A stretch of 64,000 nucleotides of DNA, taken from positions 124,001-188,000 of the forward strand of contig NZ_NIRR01000002.1 of the NCBI RefSeq assembly GCF_002204745.1, read 5' to 3'. The notes beneath the pieces are model-generated. The model was given only the letters and a program-made list of their open reading frames with translations, was not told where the DNA came from and ran no database searches. The translations under genes were made by a program, and so were the position numbers. Shown here in pieces: positions 9,579 through 18,469 of this stretch. How positions within the stretch are numbered: the first letter of the stretch is position 1; every line of letters starts with the position of its first letter. This stretch comes from Hymenobacter amundsenii (GTDB lineage: Bacteria > Bacteroidota > Bacteroidia > Cytophagales > Hymenobacteraceae).

Positions 9579-10175
9579 TTACATGGTCATGGCTCCGGGC
9601 AGTTTCTTAGCCATACTCAGGTGTTCCTGAATGGTTGGCAGCGTCTTGCTGGCAAAAGCCTTCACGGCGGCATCCTGGCCATTCTGAATTTCGCTCTGGA
9701 ACATGTCCACCGTATTCTGGTGGTCGGTTACCATCTGCTGGGCGTATTTCTGGGCCAACTGCTCACCACTCAGGTTTTGCATCTGTTCCTGAAGGGCCTT
9801 GTGCTCGGCGTCCATATCGGCGGGTAACAGTACGCTTTTACTGTCGGCAATGGACTTTAGCTCGTTACCGGCCTTGGTATGGTCGGTAATCATCATGTTG
9901 GCGAAGTCCTTGGTCGCGCCGGTTGCGCCTTTATCGAGGGCTACCTGGCTGAGGCCCATTTCGTTGTGGCCGCCAGTCGCCACCATTTTCATGAACTCGT
10001 CGTCGGTCATCATCGTCGAGGTGGCGGCCGTGCCACCGGCACCCATTGTATCGGTAGCCACACCGTCGTTCATCGCCATGTCGGTACTGGCAGTGCTCGT
10101 GTCGGTGGTAGGGTTGCAGGCGGTAATGGTCAGCAGAGCGCCAGCGCAAAGCGCGGCCGTGAATGTAAGTTTCAT
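9579..10175 (-). CDS. DUF4142 domain lipoprotein
   Basis: A 198-residue lipoprotein: signal peptide with lipobox ITAC (Cys20), a Thr/Ser/Asp/Met-rich linker to about residue 58, then a DUF4142 helical domain (DDEFMKMVATGGHNEMGLSQVA, then FANMMITDHTKAGNELKSIA and AQQMVTDHQNTVDMF). The paired DH motifs and ferritin-like helical pattern are typical of the family, which is periplasmic and of unknown role. It is the last of three lipoprotein genes on this strand (11093, 10452, 10175), probably one transcript ending at the hairpin 9497-9540. Confidence 0.88.
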   Translation of the reverse strand: MKLTFTAALCAGALLTITACNPTTDTSTASTDMAMNDGVATDTMGAGGTAATSTMMTDDEFMKMVATGGHNEMGLSQVALDKGATGATKDFANMMITDHTKAGNELKSIADSKSVLLPADMDAEHKALQEQMQNLSGEQLAQKYAQQMVTDHQNTVDMFQSEIQNGQDAAVKAFASKTLPTIQEHLSMAKKLPGAMTM

Positions 10176-10221
10176 AGCAAGGTTGGGTTAGGCTGAGAGA
10201 ATAACAGGAAAACGAGGTAAC

Positions 10222-10452
10222 CTACCTGTTCATGCTCGAATCGGCCGCCATGGCGGAGTCGGCATCAACGGTTACGGTGGGGCCGGCACTGTTGTCGATA
10301 ACTACGGCATCGGCTTTTACGCCGCCCTCATCGGTGGCTTGGCTCATGTCGCTCACGGCTTCGCCGGTCGTACCATCAGTTTTTTCACTGTTGCAGCTGG
10401 CCAGCAGCAAACTGGTTCCGAGGACGAGAAAAGGAAGGAAACGGGTTTTCAT
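10222..10452 (-). CDS. Small lipoprotein
   Basis: A 76-residue protein with a good lipoprotein signal (MKTRFLPFLVLGTSLLLASC, lipobox LASC) and a mature part of about 56 residues rich in Asp, Thr, Ala and Val with no recognisable fold. It lies between two DUF4142-type lipoprotein genes on the same strand with spacings of 46 and 62 bp, so co-expression is likely. Confidence 0.65.
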   Translation of the reverse strand: MKTRFLPFLVLGTSLLLASCNSEKTDGTTGEAVSDMSQATDEGGVKADAVVIDNSAGPTVTVDADSAMAADSSMNR

Positions 10453-10514
10453 AAAGTAGGTCAGAAAAAGTAGGTGATAACCAGGGCTTCGAGCTAACTG
10501 GTGCGGAAAGAAAA

Positions 10515-11093
10515 TTAAGGGTTGAGCTTATCGTGCAGTACTTCAGTCGCCCGCTTTAGGTCTTGGAGAGATGCAAGCTGCCGGGAGGCCATGGCCCGGA
10601 TTTCGGCGTTGTAGGCGTCAGAGGTCATATCGTCGGTGGCATCCAGGTCCTGATCGACTACGCTTTGGAGCAACGCGGCATATTTCTGGTCGAAGGCTGC
10701 GTTGTTGAGGGCCGTGAGCTCGCCAACTTGCTCGGCTTGCTTTTCGCCGAGGCCGGTAGGCAGCACTACACCCTTTTGTTGGGCCAGGTTCTTGATGTCG
10801 TTCAACATGCTGGTGGCTTGGTTGATGACATTCTGGGCCGCGTAACGAGCATCGGCTGAAGCGGCCTTGCGCTGCGCTATCTGGCTGATTTCCAATAATT
10901 CCATCTTGCGGCTGGCCGTCTCAACCATGTATTCCGCATCTTGAATCTGGCGCTTGGTGACATTTTCGGAACCGATGCGCTTTTCGTTCTGGAATTTGGC
11001 CTCAAAAATCGGGTCTTTGTTGCTTTCACCTCCCGAGCAGGCTCCCAGCCAAGGCAGTAGTAGGAGGGCACAAATGCGTCCGGAAATAGGCAT
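10515..11093 (-). CDS. DUF4142-like lipoprotein
   Basis: A 192-residue protein from ATG 11093, which places a proper signal peptide (MPISGRICALLLLPWLGAC, lipobox LGAC) at the start. The longer frame upstream has no conserved features. The mature part is helical and resembles DUF4142 (AQNVINQATSMLNDIKNLAQQKGVVLP then FDQKYAALLQSVVDQDLDATDDM), but the hallmark DH pairs are replaced, so it is a diverged member. It is first in the lipoprotein run 11093-9579 and divergent from the lipoprotein at 11280. Confidence 0.75.
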   Translation of the reverse strand: MPISGRICALLLLPWLGACSGGESNKDPIFEAKFQNEKRIGSENVTKRQIQDAEYMVETASRKMELLEISQIAQRKAASADARYAAQNVINQATSMLNDIKNLAQQKGVVLPTGLGEKQAEQVGELTALNNAAFDQKYAALLQSVVDQDLDATDDMTSDAYNAEIRAMASRQLASLQDLKRATEVLHDKLNP

Positions 11094-11279
11094 AAGATCA
11101 GGGAATTGAGGGCGAAGGGAATGTGCTAAGGCTATACGCGGAGCCGGAAACCGGGTTGGTTTTTGAGTTCGTAAAAAAAAAGTTCCCCAGTGGGTTAAAC
11201 TTTCACCTGCCCCAGTATTCCAACCCCCGAAAACCGGTTTCACTTCTCTTACTGCTTCCCCATCTCATCCCTCTTTACC

Positions 11280-12143
11280 ATGAAACGCACCGCGCTCCGC
11301 AACCTGAGTTTCGCCGCCCTGGCGGGTTCCGCCCTCGTCTTCGCCTCCTGCGACAAAAGCAACGACGCCCCGGCTACTACCCCCGATATAGCCGTGTCGG
11401 CCGAAGACCAGGGCCTGGCCGAAGATGAAACCGCTGCCGTGGCCGACCTCGTAGACGCTGCTGCCCCCACCGATGTTGCTGTATCAGGGAGCCCCGCCGC
11501 CGCCGATGCCGACGATCTGAGCCGGGTGGCCGGCCGCTGCGTCACGCGCACCTACGACGCCCCCACCCGCACCCTCACCCTCGACTTCGGCACGGTCAAC
11601 TGCATGGGTCCTAATGGCGTGGCCCGGCGCGGCAAAATCGTAACCGTGTTCAGCGGCCCGTACCGCCAGACCGGAGCTACCAAAACCATCACGCTGGTTG
11701 ATTATTACCGCAACGATAACCGCCACACCGGAACCCGCCTGCTCACCAACCTAGGCGCCGGCTCCTGGAGCCTCGACGTGCAAAACGCCAGCATCACGAC
11801 GCCCGCCGGTACGCATTCGTGGGCGGCCCAGCGCACCTACACCCGCACCGCCGGCCTCAATACCCGCACCATCGCCGACGACGAATATAGCATCACTGGC
11901 CAGGCTAGCGGCACCAACCGCAAGGGTGCCGGCTACACGGCCACCATCGGGCAGCCGCTTCTCAAGAAGTTCCAGCCTGGCTGCGCCCGTACCTTCGTGG
12001 CCGGCACCGTCAAAATCGTAACCAGCAAGCAGAAGGAGTTGCTCCTTAACTACGACCCCACCGGCACCCAGGCCTGCGACAACATTGCCTCCATCACTGT
12101 CAACGGCGTCACGCGCACCATCCGCGTCGGCCGAGGTCTGTAA
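11280..12143 (+). CDS. Hypothetical lipoprotein
   Basis: A 287-residue lipoprotein (MKRTALRNLSFAALAGSALVFASC, lipobox FASC). An acidic, Ala-rich linker runs to about residue 80. The C-terminal ~200 residues are beta-rich with Thr repeats (RTYDAPTRTLTLDFGTVNC, KTITLVDYYRNDNRHTGTRLLT) and four well-spaced cysteines that may form disulfides. It looks like a periplasmic or surface beta domain of unknown function. It is divergent from the DUF4142 cluster and ends at a strong terminator. Confidence 0.7.
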   Translation: MKRTALRNLSFAALAGSALVFASCDKSNDAPATTPDIAVSAEDQGLAEDETAAVADLVDAAAPTDVAVSGSPAAADADDLSRVAGRCVTRTYDAPTRTLTLDFGTVNCMGPNGVARRGKIVTVFSGPYRQTGATKTITLVDYYRNDNRHTGTRLLTNLGAGSWSLDVQNASITTPAGTHSWAAQRTYTRTAGLNTRTIADDEYSITGQASGTNRKGAGYTATIGQPLLKKFQPGCARTFVAGTVKIVTSKQKELLLNYDPTGTQACDNIASITVNGVTRTIRVGRGL

Positions 12144-12170
12144 CTGGTCCGCAGTGCAACAACAGCAGTT

Positions 12171-12210
12171 AAAAAAGGCGGCCTCCCACTCGGGAAGCCG
12201 TCTTTTTTTG
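12171..12210. terminator. Rho-independent terminator
   Basis: AAAAAAGGCGGCCTCCC, short loop, GGGAAGCCGTCTTTTTTT: a stem with minor mismatches, an A-run before it and a T7 run after. It serves the lipoprotein gene (+) and possibly the enoyl-CoA hydratase gene (-). Confidence 0.8.
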
Positions 12211-12238
12211 GCTACTTGGCTATAGATGAATCCCCAAC

Positions 12239-13042
12239 TTATTTGCCTTCGAACTGGGGCTTGCGCTTTTCCAAGAAGGCCTGTACGCCTTCGCGATAGT
12301 CGTCCGATTCGCCGGCTATCTGCTGGCAGTGCGCCTCGTAATCGAGCATTTCATCGAGGGTGGCAGCCCCCGCCTTATTGAGCATCTGCTTGATGAGGCC
12401 AATGGATTTGGTGGGCGCGGCAGCGTAACGGGCAGCCAGGCCATAGGCAGCTTCGTCGAGCTGGTCGGGAGCTACCACTTGGTTCACAAGGCCCAAGCGT
12501 AAGGCCTCTTCGGCCGTTACTTTCGAGCCTAGCGTACACAGCTCGAAGGCCTTGAGCGTGCCCACCAGCCGGGGCAGAAACCACGATGAACCCGAATCGG
12601 GTACCAGCCCGATGTTGATGAACACTTCAATTAGCGAGGCCTCCGACGAAGCCACGATGGCGTCGCAGGCCAGGGCCAGCGAGCAGCCCGCGCCGGCGGC
12701 CACCCCGTTGAGGCGGGCAATAAGGGGCTTAGGCAGCGCCCGCATAGCCCGGATAATGGGATTATAGCGCTGGTGCAGCGAGTCGTAGAAGGAGCGGGGT
12801 TGGCCCTCGGCGGCTTCGGCCTCCTTGGCCGCCTTCAAATCCTGGCCCGAGCAAAAGGCCCGGCCCGCGCCCGTTAGTACCACGGCCCGCACCTGAGCAT
12901 CGCGCGATACCTGCTTCAGGGCATCCTGGAGCTCGTAGCTCTGGGCGTCGTTGAAGGCGTTAAATACGTCGGGGCGGTTGAGCGTGATGGTGGCCACGCC
13001 ATCGGGGCGCACCTCGTAGAGCAAGCAGGAATAGGTAGGCAT
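12239..13042 (-). CDS. Enoyl-CoA hydratase/isomerase (PaaG-like)
   Basis: A 267-residue crotonase-fold enzyme acting on acyl-CoA thioesters. The oxyanion-hole elements are visible: AFCSGQDLKA near residue 65 and the GVAAGAGCSLALACD loop near 114. The segment INIGLVPDSGSSWFLPR is of the PaaG type, 2-(1,2-epoxy-1,2-dihydrophenyl)acetyl-CoA isomerase, with an Asp in place of the catalytic Glu of fatty-acid enoyl hydratases. No other phenylacetate genes are nearby, so the physiological substrate is uncertain. It is last in a co-directional run with queA and ispD, separated from ispD by an inverted-repeat spacer. Confidence 0.88.
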   Translation of the reverse strand: MPTYSCLLYEVRPDGVATITLNRPDVFNAFNDAQSYELQDALKQVSRDAQVRAVVLTGAGRAFCSGQDLKAAKEAEAAEGQPRSFYDSLHQRYNPIIRAMRALPKPLIARLNGVAAGAGCSLALACDAIVASSEASLIEVFINIGLVPDSGSSWFLPRLVGTLKAFELCTLGSKVTAEEALRLGLVNQVVAPDQLDEAAYGLAARYAAAPTKSIGLIKQMLNKAGAATLDEMLDYEAHCQQIAGESDDYREGVQAFLEKRKPQFEGK

Positions 13043-13045
13043 CGG

Positions 13046-13157
13046 TGAATCAGTGAATGAGTGACTTGGTGAATGAGTGACTGAGTAATTGAGTGACTCA
13101 GTGAAGCGTTAACAAAGAACGTCATTCGCTCATTCACCGAGTTACTCATTCACCGGG
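13046..13157. repeat. Inverted repeat of gtgaatgagtga words between ispD and the hydratase gene
   Basis: The left arm is built from repeated words such as gtgaatgagtgac. The right arm (about 13122-13157) is its imperfect reverse complement, with roughly 29 of 34 positions matching in the core. The right arm overlaps the last codons of ispD, supplying its C-terminal residues and stop; the left arm begins four bases upstream of the hydratase ATG. Confidence 0.75.
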
Positions 13158-13876
13158 TCACGCATTGCCCGCAACAGCGCTTCGGCCACGAATAGGTCTT
13201 CGGGAGTCGTTATTTTGAGGTTGCGGTAGTCGCCTTCCACCAACGTAATGGCGTGCAGGTCTTCAACTACGCTGGCATCGTCGGTGAACGTGGAGAGTTC
13301 CGGGAGCTGGTAGGCCCGGCGCAGCAGGTCCAGATCGAAGCACTGCGGGGTTTGCACGAGACGCAGGCGGGCGCGATTGAGGGCGTAGCTGCCCTGCTGG
13401 CTGAGGTTGCGCACAGAATCTTTCGGCACTACGGCGGCCACCGCCGCGCCGTGGTTGTGGGCGGCCTGGTAAGTAGCCTCAATCACGGTGCGGGGCGTGA
13501 GCGGGCGCACGCCGTCGTGTACCGCCACCACGCCGCTTGCGTGCCTAGCCAATTGGGCCAGCCCCGCCCGCACCGAGGCCCAGCGCGTGGCCCCGCCCGC
13601 TACCACGGTGTGCGGACCAACTTGGTGTTGCGCGCAAATAGCCGCCCACACCGCCAACTGCTCGGCTGGCAGTACCACCACCAACTCCTGCACGCCCAAC
13701 TCCGGATCGGTAAACCGGCGTAGCGTATGCACCAGCACCGGCTCGCCGGCCAGGTCGAGAAACTGCTTGGGCCGGTCGGCTCCCATACGCGTCCCGCTGC
13801 CGCCTGCCACGATAATGGCGTAGCGGGGTGTGGCTAGGGCTCTAGGTGGGGGGCTTGAGGCTTCAGATGGGTTCAT
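13142..13876 (-). CDS. ispD: 2-C-methyl-D-erythritol 4-phosphate cytidylyltransferase
   Basis: Third step of the MEP isoprenoid pathway: CTP plus methylerythritol phosphate to CDP-ME. 244 residues from ATG 13876, where MNPSEAS precedes the fold; the longer upstream frame would run through the queA terminator. Signature segments are AIIVAGGSGTRMGADRPKQF (nucleotide binding), VHDGVRPL and FTDDASVVE. It follows queA on the same strand after a terminator-like hairpin, so expression may be separate. The last few codons derive from an inverted repeat shared with the downstream spacer. Confidence 0.95.
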   Translation of the reverse strand: MNPSEASSPPPRALATPRYAIIVAGGSGTRMGADRPKQFLDLAGEPVLVHTLRRFTDPELGVQELVVVLPAEQLAVWAAICAQHQVGPHTVVAGGATRWASVRAGLAQLARHASGVVAVHDGVRPLTPRTVIEATYQAAHNHGAAVAAVVPKDSVRNLSQQGSYALNRARLRLVQTPQCFDLDLLRRAYQLPELSTFTDDASVVEDLHAITLVEGDYRNLKITTPEDLFVAEALLRAMRDPVNE

Positions 13877-13911
13877 GGCAACGGCGTAGGAGTGCAAATA
13901 AGGCAATCGAA

Positions 13912-13952
13912 ACAAAAAACGCCGGCTGCTACTCGTGAAAGTAGCAGCCGGC
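13912..13952 (-). terminator. Terminator after queA
   Basis: A 12-bp perfect stem (GCCGGCTGCTAC with GTAGCAGCCGGC, 8-base loop) followed on the minus strand by a T6 run. It lies 32 bp past the queA stop and upstream of ispD. Confidence 0.85.
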
Positions 13953-13983
13953 GCAACCTGTTTCAAACAGAAGACCAAAGACC

Positions 13984-15033
13984 TTAGATGATCAGCATAG
14001 CGTCGCCGTAGCTGAAAAACTTGTACTTCTCCTTGATAGCCAGCTTGTAGGCTTCAATCAGCAAATCGTGACCGGCGAAGGCTGAAGCCATCATCATCAG
14101 CGTGCTTTCCGGGGTGTGGAAGTTGGTGAGCAGCGCGTTGGCGATTTTGAAGTCGTAGGGCGGGAAGATAAACCGGTCGGTCCAGCCTTCGTTGGCTTTG
14201 AGGCGCACGTGGGCCGAAACCGACGATTCCATGGCCCGCATGGAAGTAGTGCCGATGGCGCACACGCGCTTGTTGGCATCAAGGGCCTTATTAACCACCA
14301 CAGCCGTGGCGGCGGGCACCATGAAATTCTCCGAGTCCATCTTGTGCTTGGTCAGGTCCTCCACATCTACGGTGCGGAAGGTGCCCAAGCCCACGTGCAG
14401 CGTCACGGGTGCTACGTCGATGCCCTTGATTTCCAGGCGCTTCATCACTTCTTTGGTGAAGTGCAGGCCGGCTGAAGGAGCGGCCACGGCCCCGATGTTC
14501 TGGGCGTAAATCGTCTGGTATCGCTCCTTGTCGGCCGCCTCCGTATCGCGGGGGATGAACTCCTTCGGAATCGGGGTTTCGCCGAGGCTGTAAAGGGCCT
14601 TGTAGAAATCCTCGTCCGGGCCGTCGTACAGGAACTTAATGGTCCGGCCGCGCGAAGTCGTGTTATCAATAACCTCGGCCACCATATCCGACTCGCCGAA
14701 GTAGAGCTTATTGCCCACCCGGATTTTGCGGGCCGGATCGACGAGCACATCCCAGAGGTGAATTTCGGTGTTCAGCTCGCGGAGCAGAAATACTTCAATC
14801 TGGGCTCCGGTCTTCTCCTTATTGCCAAACAAGCGGGCCGGAAATACCTTTGTATCGTTGACCACGAACACGTCGCCTTCGTCGAAATACTCCAGAATAT
14901 CTTTAAAAGAGCGGTGCTCAATCTTGCCACTGTCGCGGTGCAGGACCATCAGGCGCGATTCGTCCCGGTTTTTGGCGGGGTGTTGAGCCACCAGATTTTC
15001 AGGCAATTCAAATTTGAACTCGGAAAGCTTCAT
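13984..15033 (-). CDS. queA: S-adenosylmethionine:tRNA ribosyltransferase-isomerase
   Basis: Converts preQ1 in tRNA to epoxyqueuosine using the ribosyl part of SAM, the penultimate step of queuosine synthesis. 349 residues, normal for the family. ATG 15033 gives the typical start [20 protein letters not shown]. Family segments: [52 protein letters not shown] and [12 protein letters not shown]. It has its own terminator, and a promoter-like TACTTTCG lies 50 bp upstream on its strand. Confidence 0.97.
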   Translation of the reverse strand: MKLSEFKFELPENLVAQHPAKNRDESRLMVLHRDSGKIEHRSFKDILEYFDEGDVFVVNDTKVFPARLFGNKEKTGAQIEVFLLRELNTEIHLWDVLVDPARKIRVGNKLYFGESDMVAEVIDNTTSRGRTIKFLYDGPDEDFYKALYSLGETPIPKEFIPRDTEAADKERYQTIYAQNIGAVAAPSAGLHFTKEVMKRLEIKGIDVAPVTLHVGLGTFRTVDVEDLTKHKMDSENFMVPAATAVVVNKALDANKRVCAIGTTSMRAMESSVSAHVRLKANEGWTDRFIFPPYDFKIANALLTNFHTPESTLMMMASAFAGHDLLIEAYKLAIKEKYKFFSYGDAMLII

Positions 15034-15082
15034 GGGCTTGGACAGGGCAATAGTTGGGGAACCTAGTAAAAAAATCGAGCCG

Positions 15083-15090
15083 CGAAAGTA
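15083..15090 (-). promoter_or_regulatory. Possible -7 element upstream of queA
   Basis: On the minus strand this reads TACTTTCG, one mismatch from the TAnnTTTG consensus, 50 bp before the queA start. No -33 partner is evident, so this is a weak call. Confidence 0.3.
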
Positions 15091-15175
15091 CGGAGCTTTG
15101 CTGGAATAATCGTTAATTTTCGCCCGAAAACTATTTATTGCCCGCGTTCTGCTCTTACCTGAAGCCCGCTTATAA

Positions 15176-16435
15176 ATGAAAGCTATCCGCCTGACCTTTG
15201 AGAGCTTCCTGTTCGCCTGGCAGGCGTTGCGCGGCAACTTGCTGCGCACTATCCTTTCGCTACTGGGCGTTACGGTCGGTATTTTTGCCATCATCGCCGT
15301 GTTTACGGTCGTCGATTCGCTGGAGAAGAACATCCGCAGCAGCATGAGCTTCGTGGGCGACAAGGTGATTTACGTGGACAAGTGGCCTTGGGTATTCGGC
15401 GGCGACTTTCCGTGGTGGAAGTATTTCAACCGGCCCGTGCCCAGCGTGCGCGAGTACCGGCAACTGCAAAAGCAGCTCGGCCCCAACAATGCTGGCCTGG
15501 CCATCTTCGCCAGCAAATCGGGCAACACCTTCAAGGCCGGCTCCAACAGCATCTCCGACGCCGTGCTGCAGGGTGTGAGCTACGAGTACCGCAAAATCTC
15601 GGACGTACCCGTGGCGCAGGGTCGTTATTTTACCACCCAGGAAGTGGAAAGTGCCCGTAACGTGGCCATTATCGGGGCCGACGTGGCCAGTGCTCTGTTC
15701 CCCAACGGCTCGGCCCTGGGCCAGGAGTTCAAGGCCCGCGGCCGGCGCTTCACGGTGGTGGGGGTGATGGAGAAGGCCGGCAAAAGCCTGCTCGAAATCA
15801 AGAGCAACGATACCAATTGCCTGATTCCGTTCGGAGCCTTCTCCAAGCTTTTTACCATCAACCCGGGCAGCGGCACCGGCGTGTCGGCCACTATCGGCAT
15901 CAAAGGTCTCGATACCGACCCCGGCCTGCTCGACCTCGAATATGAAGTGAAAGGCCTGATGCGCAACGTGCGAGGCCTGCGGCCCCGCGAAGAGGATAAC
16001 TTCGCTCTCAATCGTCCCGAAATGCTAGCCAATGCCATTTCCGGGCTGTTTTCGGTGCTGGGCGTGGCGGGTGGTGTTATCGGCTCGTTTGCCATGCTGG
16101 TGGGCGGTTTCGGCATTGCCAACATCATGTTCGTCTCGGTAAAGGAACGCACCAACATCATCGGCATCCAGAAGTCGTTGGGGGCCAAGAACTATTTTAT
16201 TCTGTTCCAGTTTCTGTTCGAGGCCGTGTTCCTGTGCCTGTTGGGCGGGGCGGCCGGAATTCTGCTGGTGTACCTGATTACACTGCTGCCCCAGGATTCG
16301 CTCCCGCTATTTCTGTCGGCGGCCAACATCTCGCTGGGCCTCACCGTTTCGGTCGTTATTGGGGTGCTGGCGGGCATTGTGCCGGCCGTACTGGCCTCCA
16401 ACCTCGACCCCGTTATCGCCATCCGGGCGAAATAG
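15176..16435 (+). CDS. ABC transporter permease, MacB/FtsX type
   Basis: A 419-residue inner-membrane permease with the MacB topology: one N-terminal helix (about residues 24-46, [24 protein letters not shown]), a large periplasmic domain (about 47-290), then three C-terminal helices in an FtsX domain ([64 protein letters not shown]). Such proteins work by mechanotransmission with an ATPase, often for lipoprotein or export functions. No ATPase gene is adjacent, so the partner must be elsewhere. It is divergent from queA. Confidence 0.9.
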   Translation: MKAIRLTFESFLFAWQALRGNLLRTILSLLGVTVGIFAIIAVFTVVDSLEKNIRSSMSFVGDKVIYVDKWPWVFGGDFPWWKYFNRPVPSVREYRQLQKQLGPNNAGLAIFASKSGNTFKAGSNSISDAVLQGVSYEYRKISDVPVAQGRYFTTQEVESARNVAIIGADVASALFPNGSALGQEFKARGRRFTVVGVMEKAGKSLLEIKSNDTNCLIPFGAFSKLFTINPGSGTGVSATIGIKGLDTDPGLLDLEYEVKGLMRNVRGLRPREEDNFALNRPEMLANAISGLFSVLGVAGGVIGSFAMLVGGFGIANIMFVSVKERTNIIGIQKSLGAKNYFILFQFLFEAVFLCLLGGAAGILLVYLITLLPQDSLPLFLSAANISLGLTVSVVIGVLAGIVPAVLASNLDPVIAIRAK

Positions 16436-16654
16436 CTGGGTGGGTCCGATAGCTTTTTTTGATTGCCTCGTAGGATAGCTGAATGTTAACAAATTGTTAA
16501 CTTGCGATTCGCTATCTGGGGTCGCCTCTCTTCCGTGAGGCGGCTTTCTTTTTGCTATTTTCTTACCATGTACCCCGGTGCGGACTGTTCCCACCCTGGC
16601 GCGCTTGCTTGAGCCGCCGGGTCGGTTCGCGCCCATTTTTCACCCGCAGCTCCT

Positions 16655-17518
16655 ATGTCGAAGCTCAAAAAAAACAGCAGAACCAAGGCCTCTGATGAGG
16701 CTTTGAACGCCGGTAGCGGCCAGACTATCGTGCAACCCAACGTCAATGACAACAAGGTGAAAACCATCAGCGACATTCGGGAGCAGACCCACGGTGAGCG
16801 GACCGTGCAGGTCGATGACGAGCAGCGCATCCGCCGGGCTTTCGTAGATAAAGACTGGAACGAAATCAAGATTGCCGACTCCTGGCAGATTTTTAAGGTG
16901 ATGGCCGAGTTCGTAGAGGGCTTCGAGAAGATGTCCAAAATCGGCCCCTGCGTATCCATTTTCGGTTCGGCCCGCACCAAGGCCGACAACCCGTACTATA
17001 AAATGGCCGAGGAAATTGCGGCCAAGCTGGTGCGCCACGGTTACGGCGTTATCACGGGCGGCGGCCCCGGCATTATGGAGGCCGGCAACAAGGGCGCCCA
17101 CTCCGAGGGCGGCAAGTCGGTGGGCCTGAACATTGAACTGCCCTTCGAGCAGTTCAACAACATCTACATCGACCCCGACAAAATCATCAACTTCGACTAC
17201 TTTTTCGTCCGGAAGGTGATGTTCGTGAAGTACGCCCAGGGCTTCATCGGGATGCCCGGCGGCTTTGGTACGCTCGATGAGCTGTTCGAGGCCATTACGC
17301 TCATTCAGACCAAGAAAATCGGCCGCTTCCCCATCGTGCTAGTGGGGACCAAGTATTGGCAGGGTATGTTCGACTGGATCAAGCAGGTGATGCTGGAGGA
17401 CGAGCACAACATCTCGCCCGAGGATATGGACTTGGTGCAGCTGGTGGACACGGCGGAAGACGCAGTGAAAATCATCGACGACTTCTACAACAAGTACCTG
17501 CTGTCGCCCAACTTCTAG
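16655..17518 (+). CDS. LOG-family protein (TIGR00730 type)
   Basis: A 287-residue Rossmann-fold protein with a charged N-terminal extension of about 95 residues. The LOG signatures are GGGPGIMEAGNKGAH and MPGGFGTLDELFE. Members hydrolyse nucleoside 5'-monophosphates to free base and ribose 5-phosphate (cytokinin-activating in plants); the bacterial role is usually purine nucleotide turnover. The ATG at 16655 follows a 219-bp spacer; the extension is Lys-rich then acidic. It ends at a classical terminator. Confidence 0.9.
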   Translation: MSKLKKNSRTKASDEALNAGSGQTIVQPNVNDNKVKTISDIREQTHGERTVQVDDEQRIRRAFVDKDWNEIKIADSWQIFKVMAEFVEGFEKMSKIGPCVSIFGSARTKADNPYYKMAEEIAAKLVRHGYGVITGGGPGIMEAGNKGAHSEGGKSVGLNIELPFEQFNNIYIDPDKIINFDYFFVRKVMFVKYAQGFIGMPGGFGTLDELFEAITLIQTKKIGRFPIVLVGTKYWQGMFDWIKQVMLEDEHNISPEDMDLVQLVDTAEDAVKIIDDFYNKYLLSPNF

Positions 17519-17544
17519 GGCGGCGCCACTTGCAGGCATTACCC

Positions 17545-17575
17545 AAAAAGCCGGCCCGCAGGGGCCGGCTTTTTG
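17545..17575 (+). terminator. Rho-independent terminator of the LOG gene
   Basis: AAAAAGCCGGCCC, loop GCAG, GGGCCGGCTTTTT: a perfect 13-bp stem including A/T flanks, 27 bp after the stop codon. Confidence 0.9.
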
Positions 17576-17691
17576 CTGGTTGAGCTTGTGGCCCGGAGCC
17601 GGAGTGGCTACTTTAACTTTTCAAGCAGTGGCAGCTACTCTCGGCTCACGATGGCGGGTGGCACAGCTAGTTTTCATTAAATCATTCCCCA

Positions 17692-18321
17692 GTGAGTACA
17701 ACCAAACACGTGTATGTAGTGCCTCGTTGGGCCGGTTCCGCTCAGGACGATTGGTACCTGTGGCTGAAACGCCAGTTGGAAGCAGCTTCGAATAGCAAGG
17801 TTCGGTATGAAGTACATTTGCTGACCATGCCCGCCTGGGACCTGCCGACCATTGAGCAGGCCAACCGCTACCTGGCCGAAGTGCTGCCGCCCGCGCAACT
17901 GAACGAAGATTTATATCTGGTGGGCCACAGTGTGGGCTGCCTGGCCATTCTGCACTATTTAGCCCAGGTGGCGGCCCAGCACCCTGCCAATGTACCCCAA
18001 GTGGGCGGCGTGTTGTGCGTGGCCGGGTGGTTTTCGGTGGATAGCCCGTGGCAGGACATTCTGAACTGGATTCATGCGCCCATCGATTATGAGGCCGCTC
18101 GCCGCCTGATTCCGGGCAACAAGCTGACCGTGCTGCTCTCCGACGATGACCCCTACACCTCCGGTTTCCAGGAAAACGAGCAGCTATGGGTGGAACGCCT
18201 GAACTCCAACGTGAGCATTCTGCCCGGCCGCCAGCACTTCAGCTCCCAGCTCGACGCCGATATTCTGGATGCCATCCGCGACTTGGCCGAAACCGCTACC
18301 CAGCATGCCGTAGCGGGCTAA
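17692..18321 (+). CDS. RBBP9/YdeN-family alpha/beta hydrolase
   Basis: A 209-residue small serine hydrolase. The family opening VYVVPRWAGSAQDDWYLWLK and the nucleophile elbow GHSVGCLAIL (Ser near 79) are present. The likely acid is in LLSDDDPYT and the histidine in GRQHFSS near the end, giving a complete triad. Substrates of this family are poorly known. The start is a GTG at 17692, giving MSTTKHVYVVP; no in-frame ATG precedes it. It lies upstream of crtY on the same strand with a 148-bp gap. Confidence 0.87.
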   Translation: MSTTKHVYVVPRWAGSAQDDWYLWLKRQLEAASNSKVRYEVHLLTMPAWDLPTIEQANRYLAEVLPPAQLNEDLYLVGHSVGCLAILHYLAQVAAQHPANVPQVGGVLCVAGWFSVDSPWQDILNWIHAPIDYEAARRLIPGNKLTVLLSDDDPYTSGFQENEQLWVERLNSNVSILPGRQHFSSQLDADILDAIRDLAETATQHAVAG

Positions 18322-18469
18322 CTGGCCCGCTGGTTGGGTATCGGCATTGCGCCTAGCGGTTGTTTCGCCCTGCACCACATGCCTGGGGCGCTGGCTTTTT
18401 ATGCGCGGCCGGGCCGGGTTGGGTGATGGCCGGTACCGGTATTCCGCGCCGGATGCGTTTCTTGCAACC

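Noticed and set aside
13046..13157. Possible CRISPR array from the recurring gtgaatgagtga words
   Set aside because: The words vary in length and spacing, there are no unique spacers of uniform size, and the second half is an inverted copy. No cas genes nearby.
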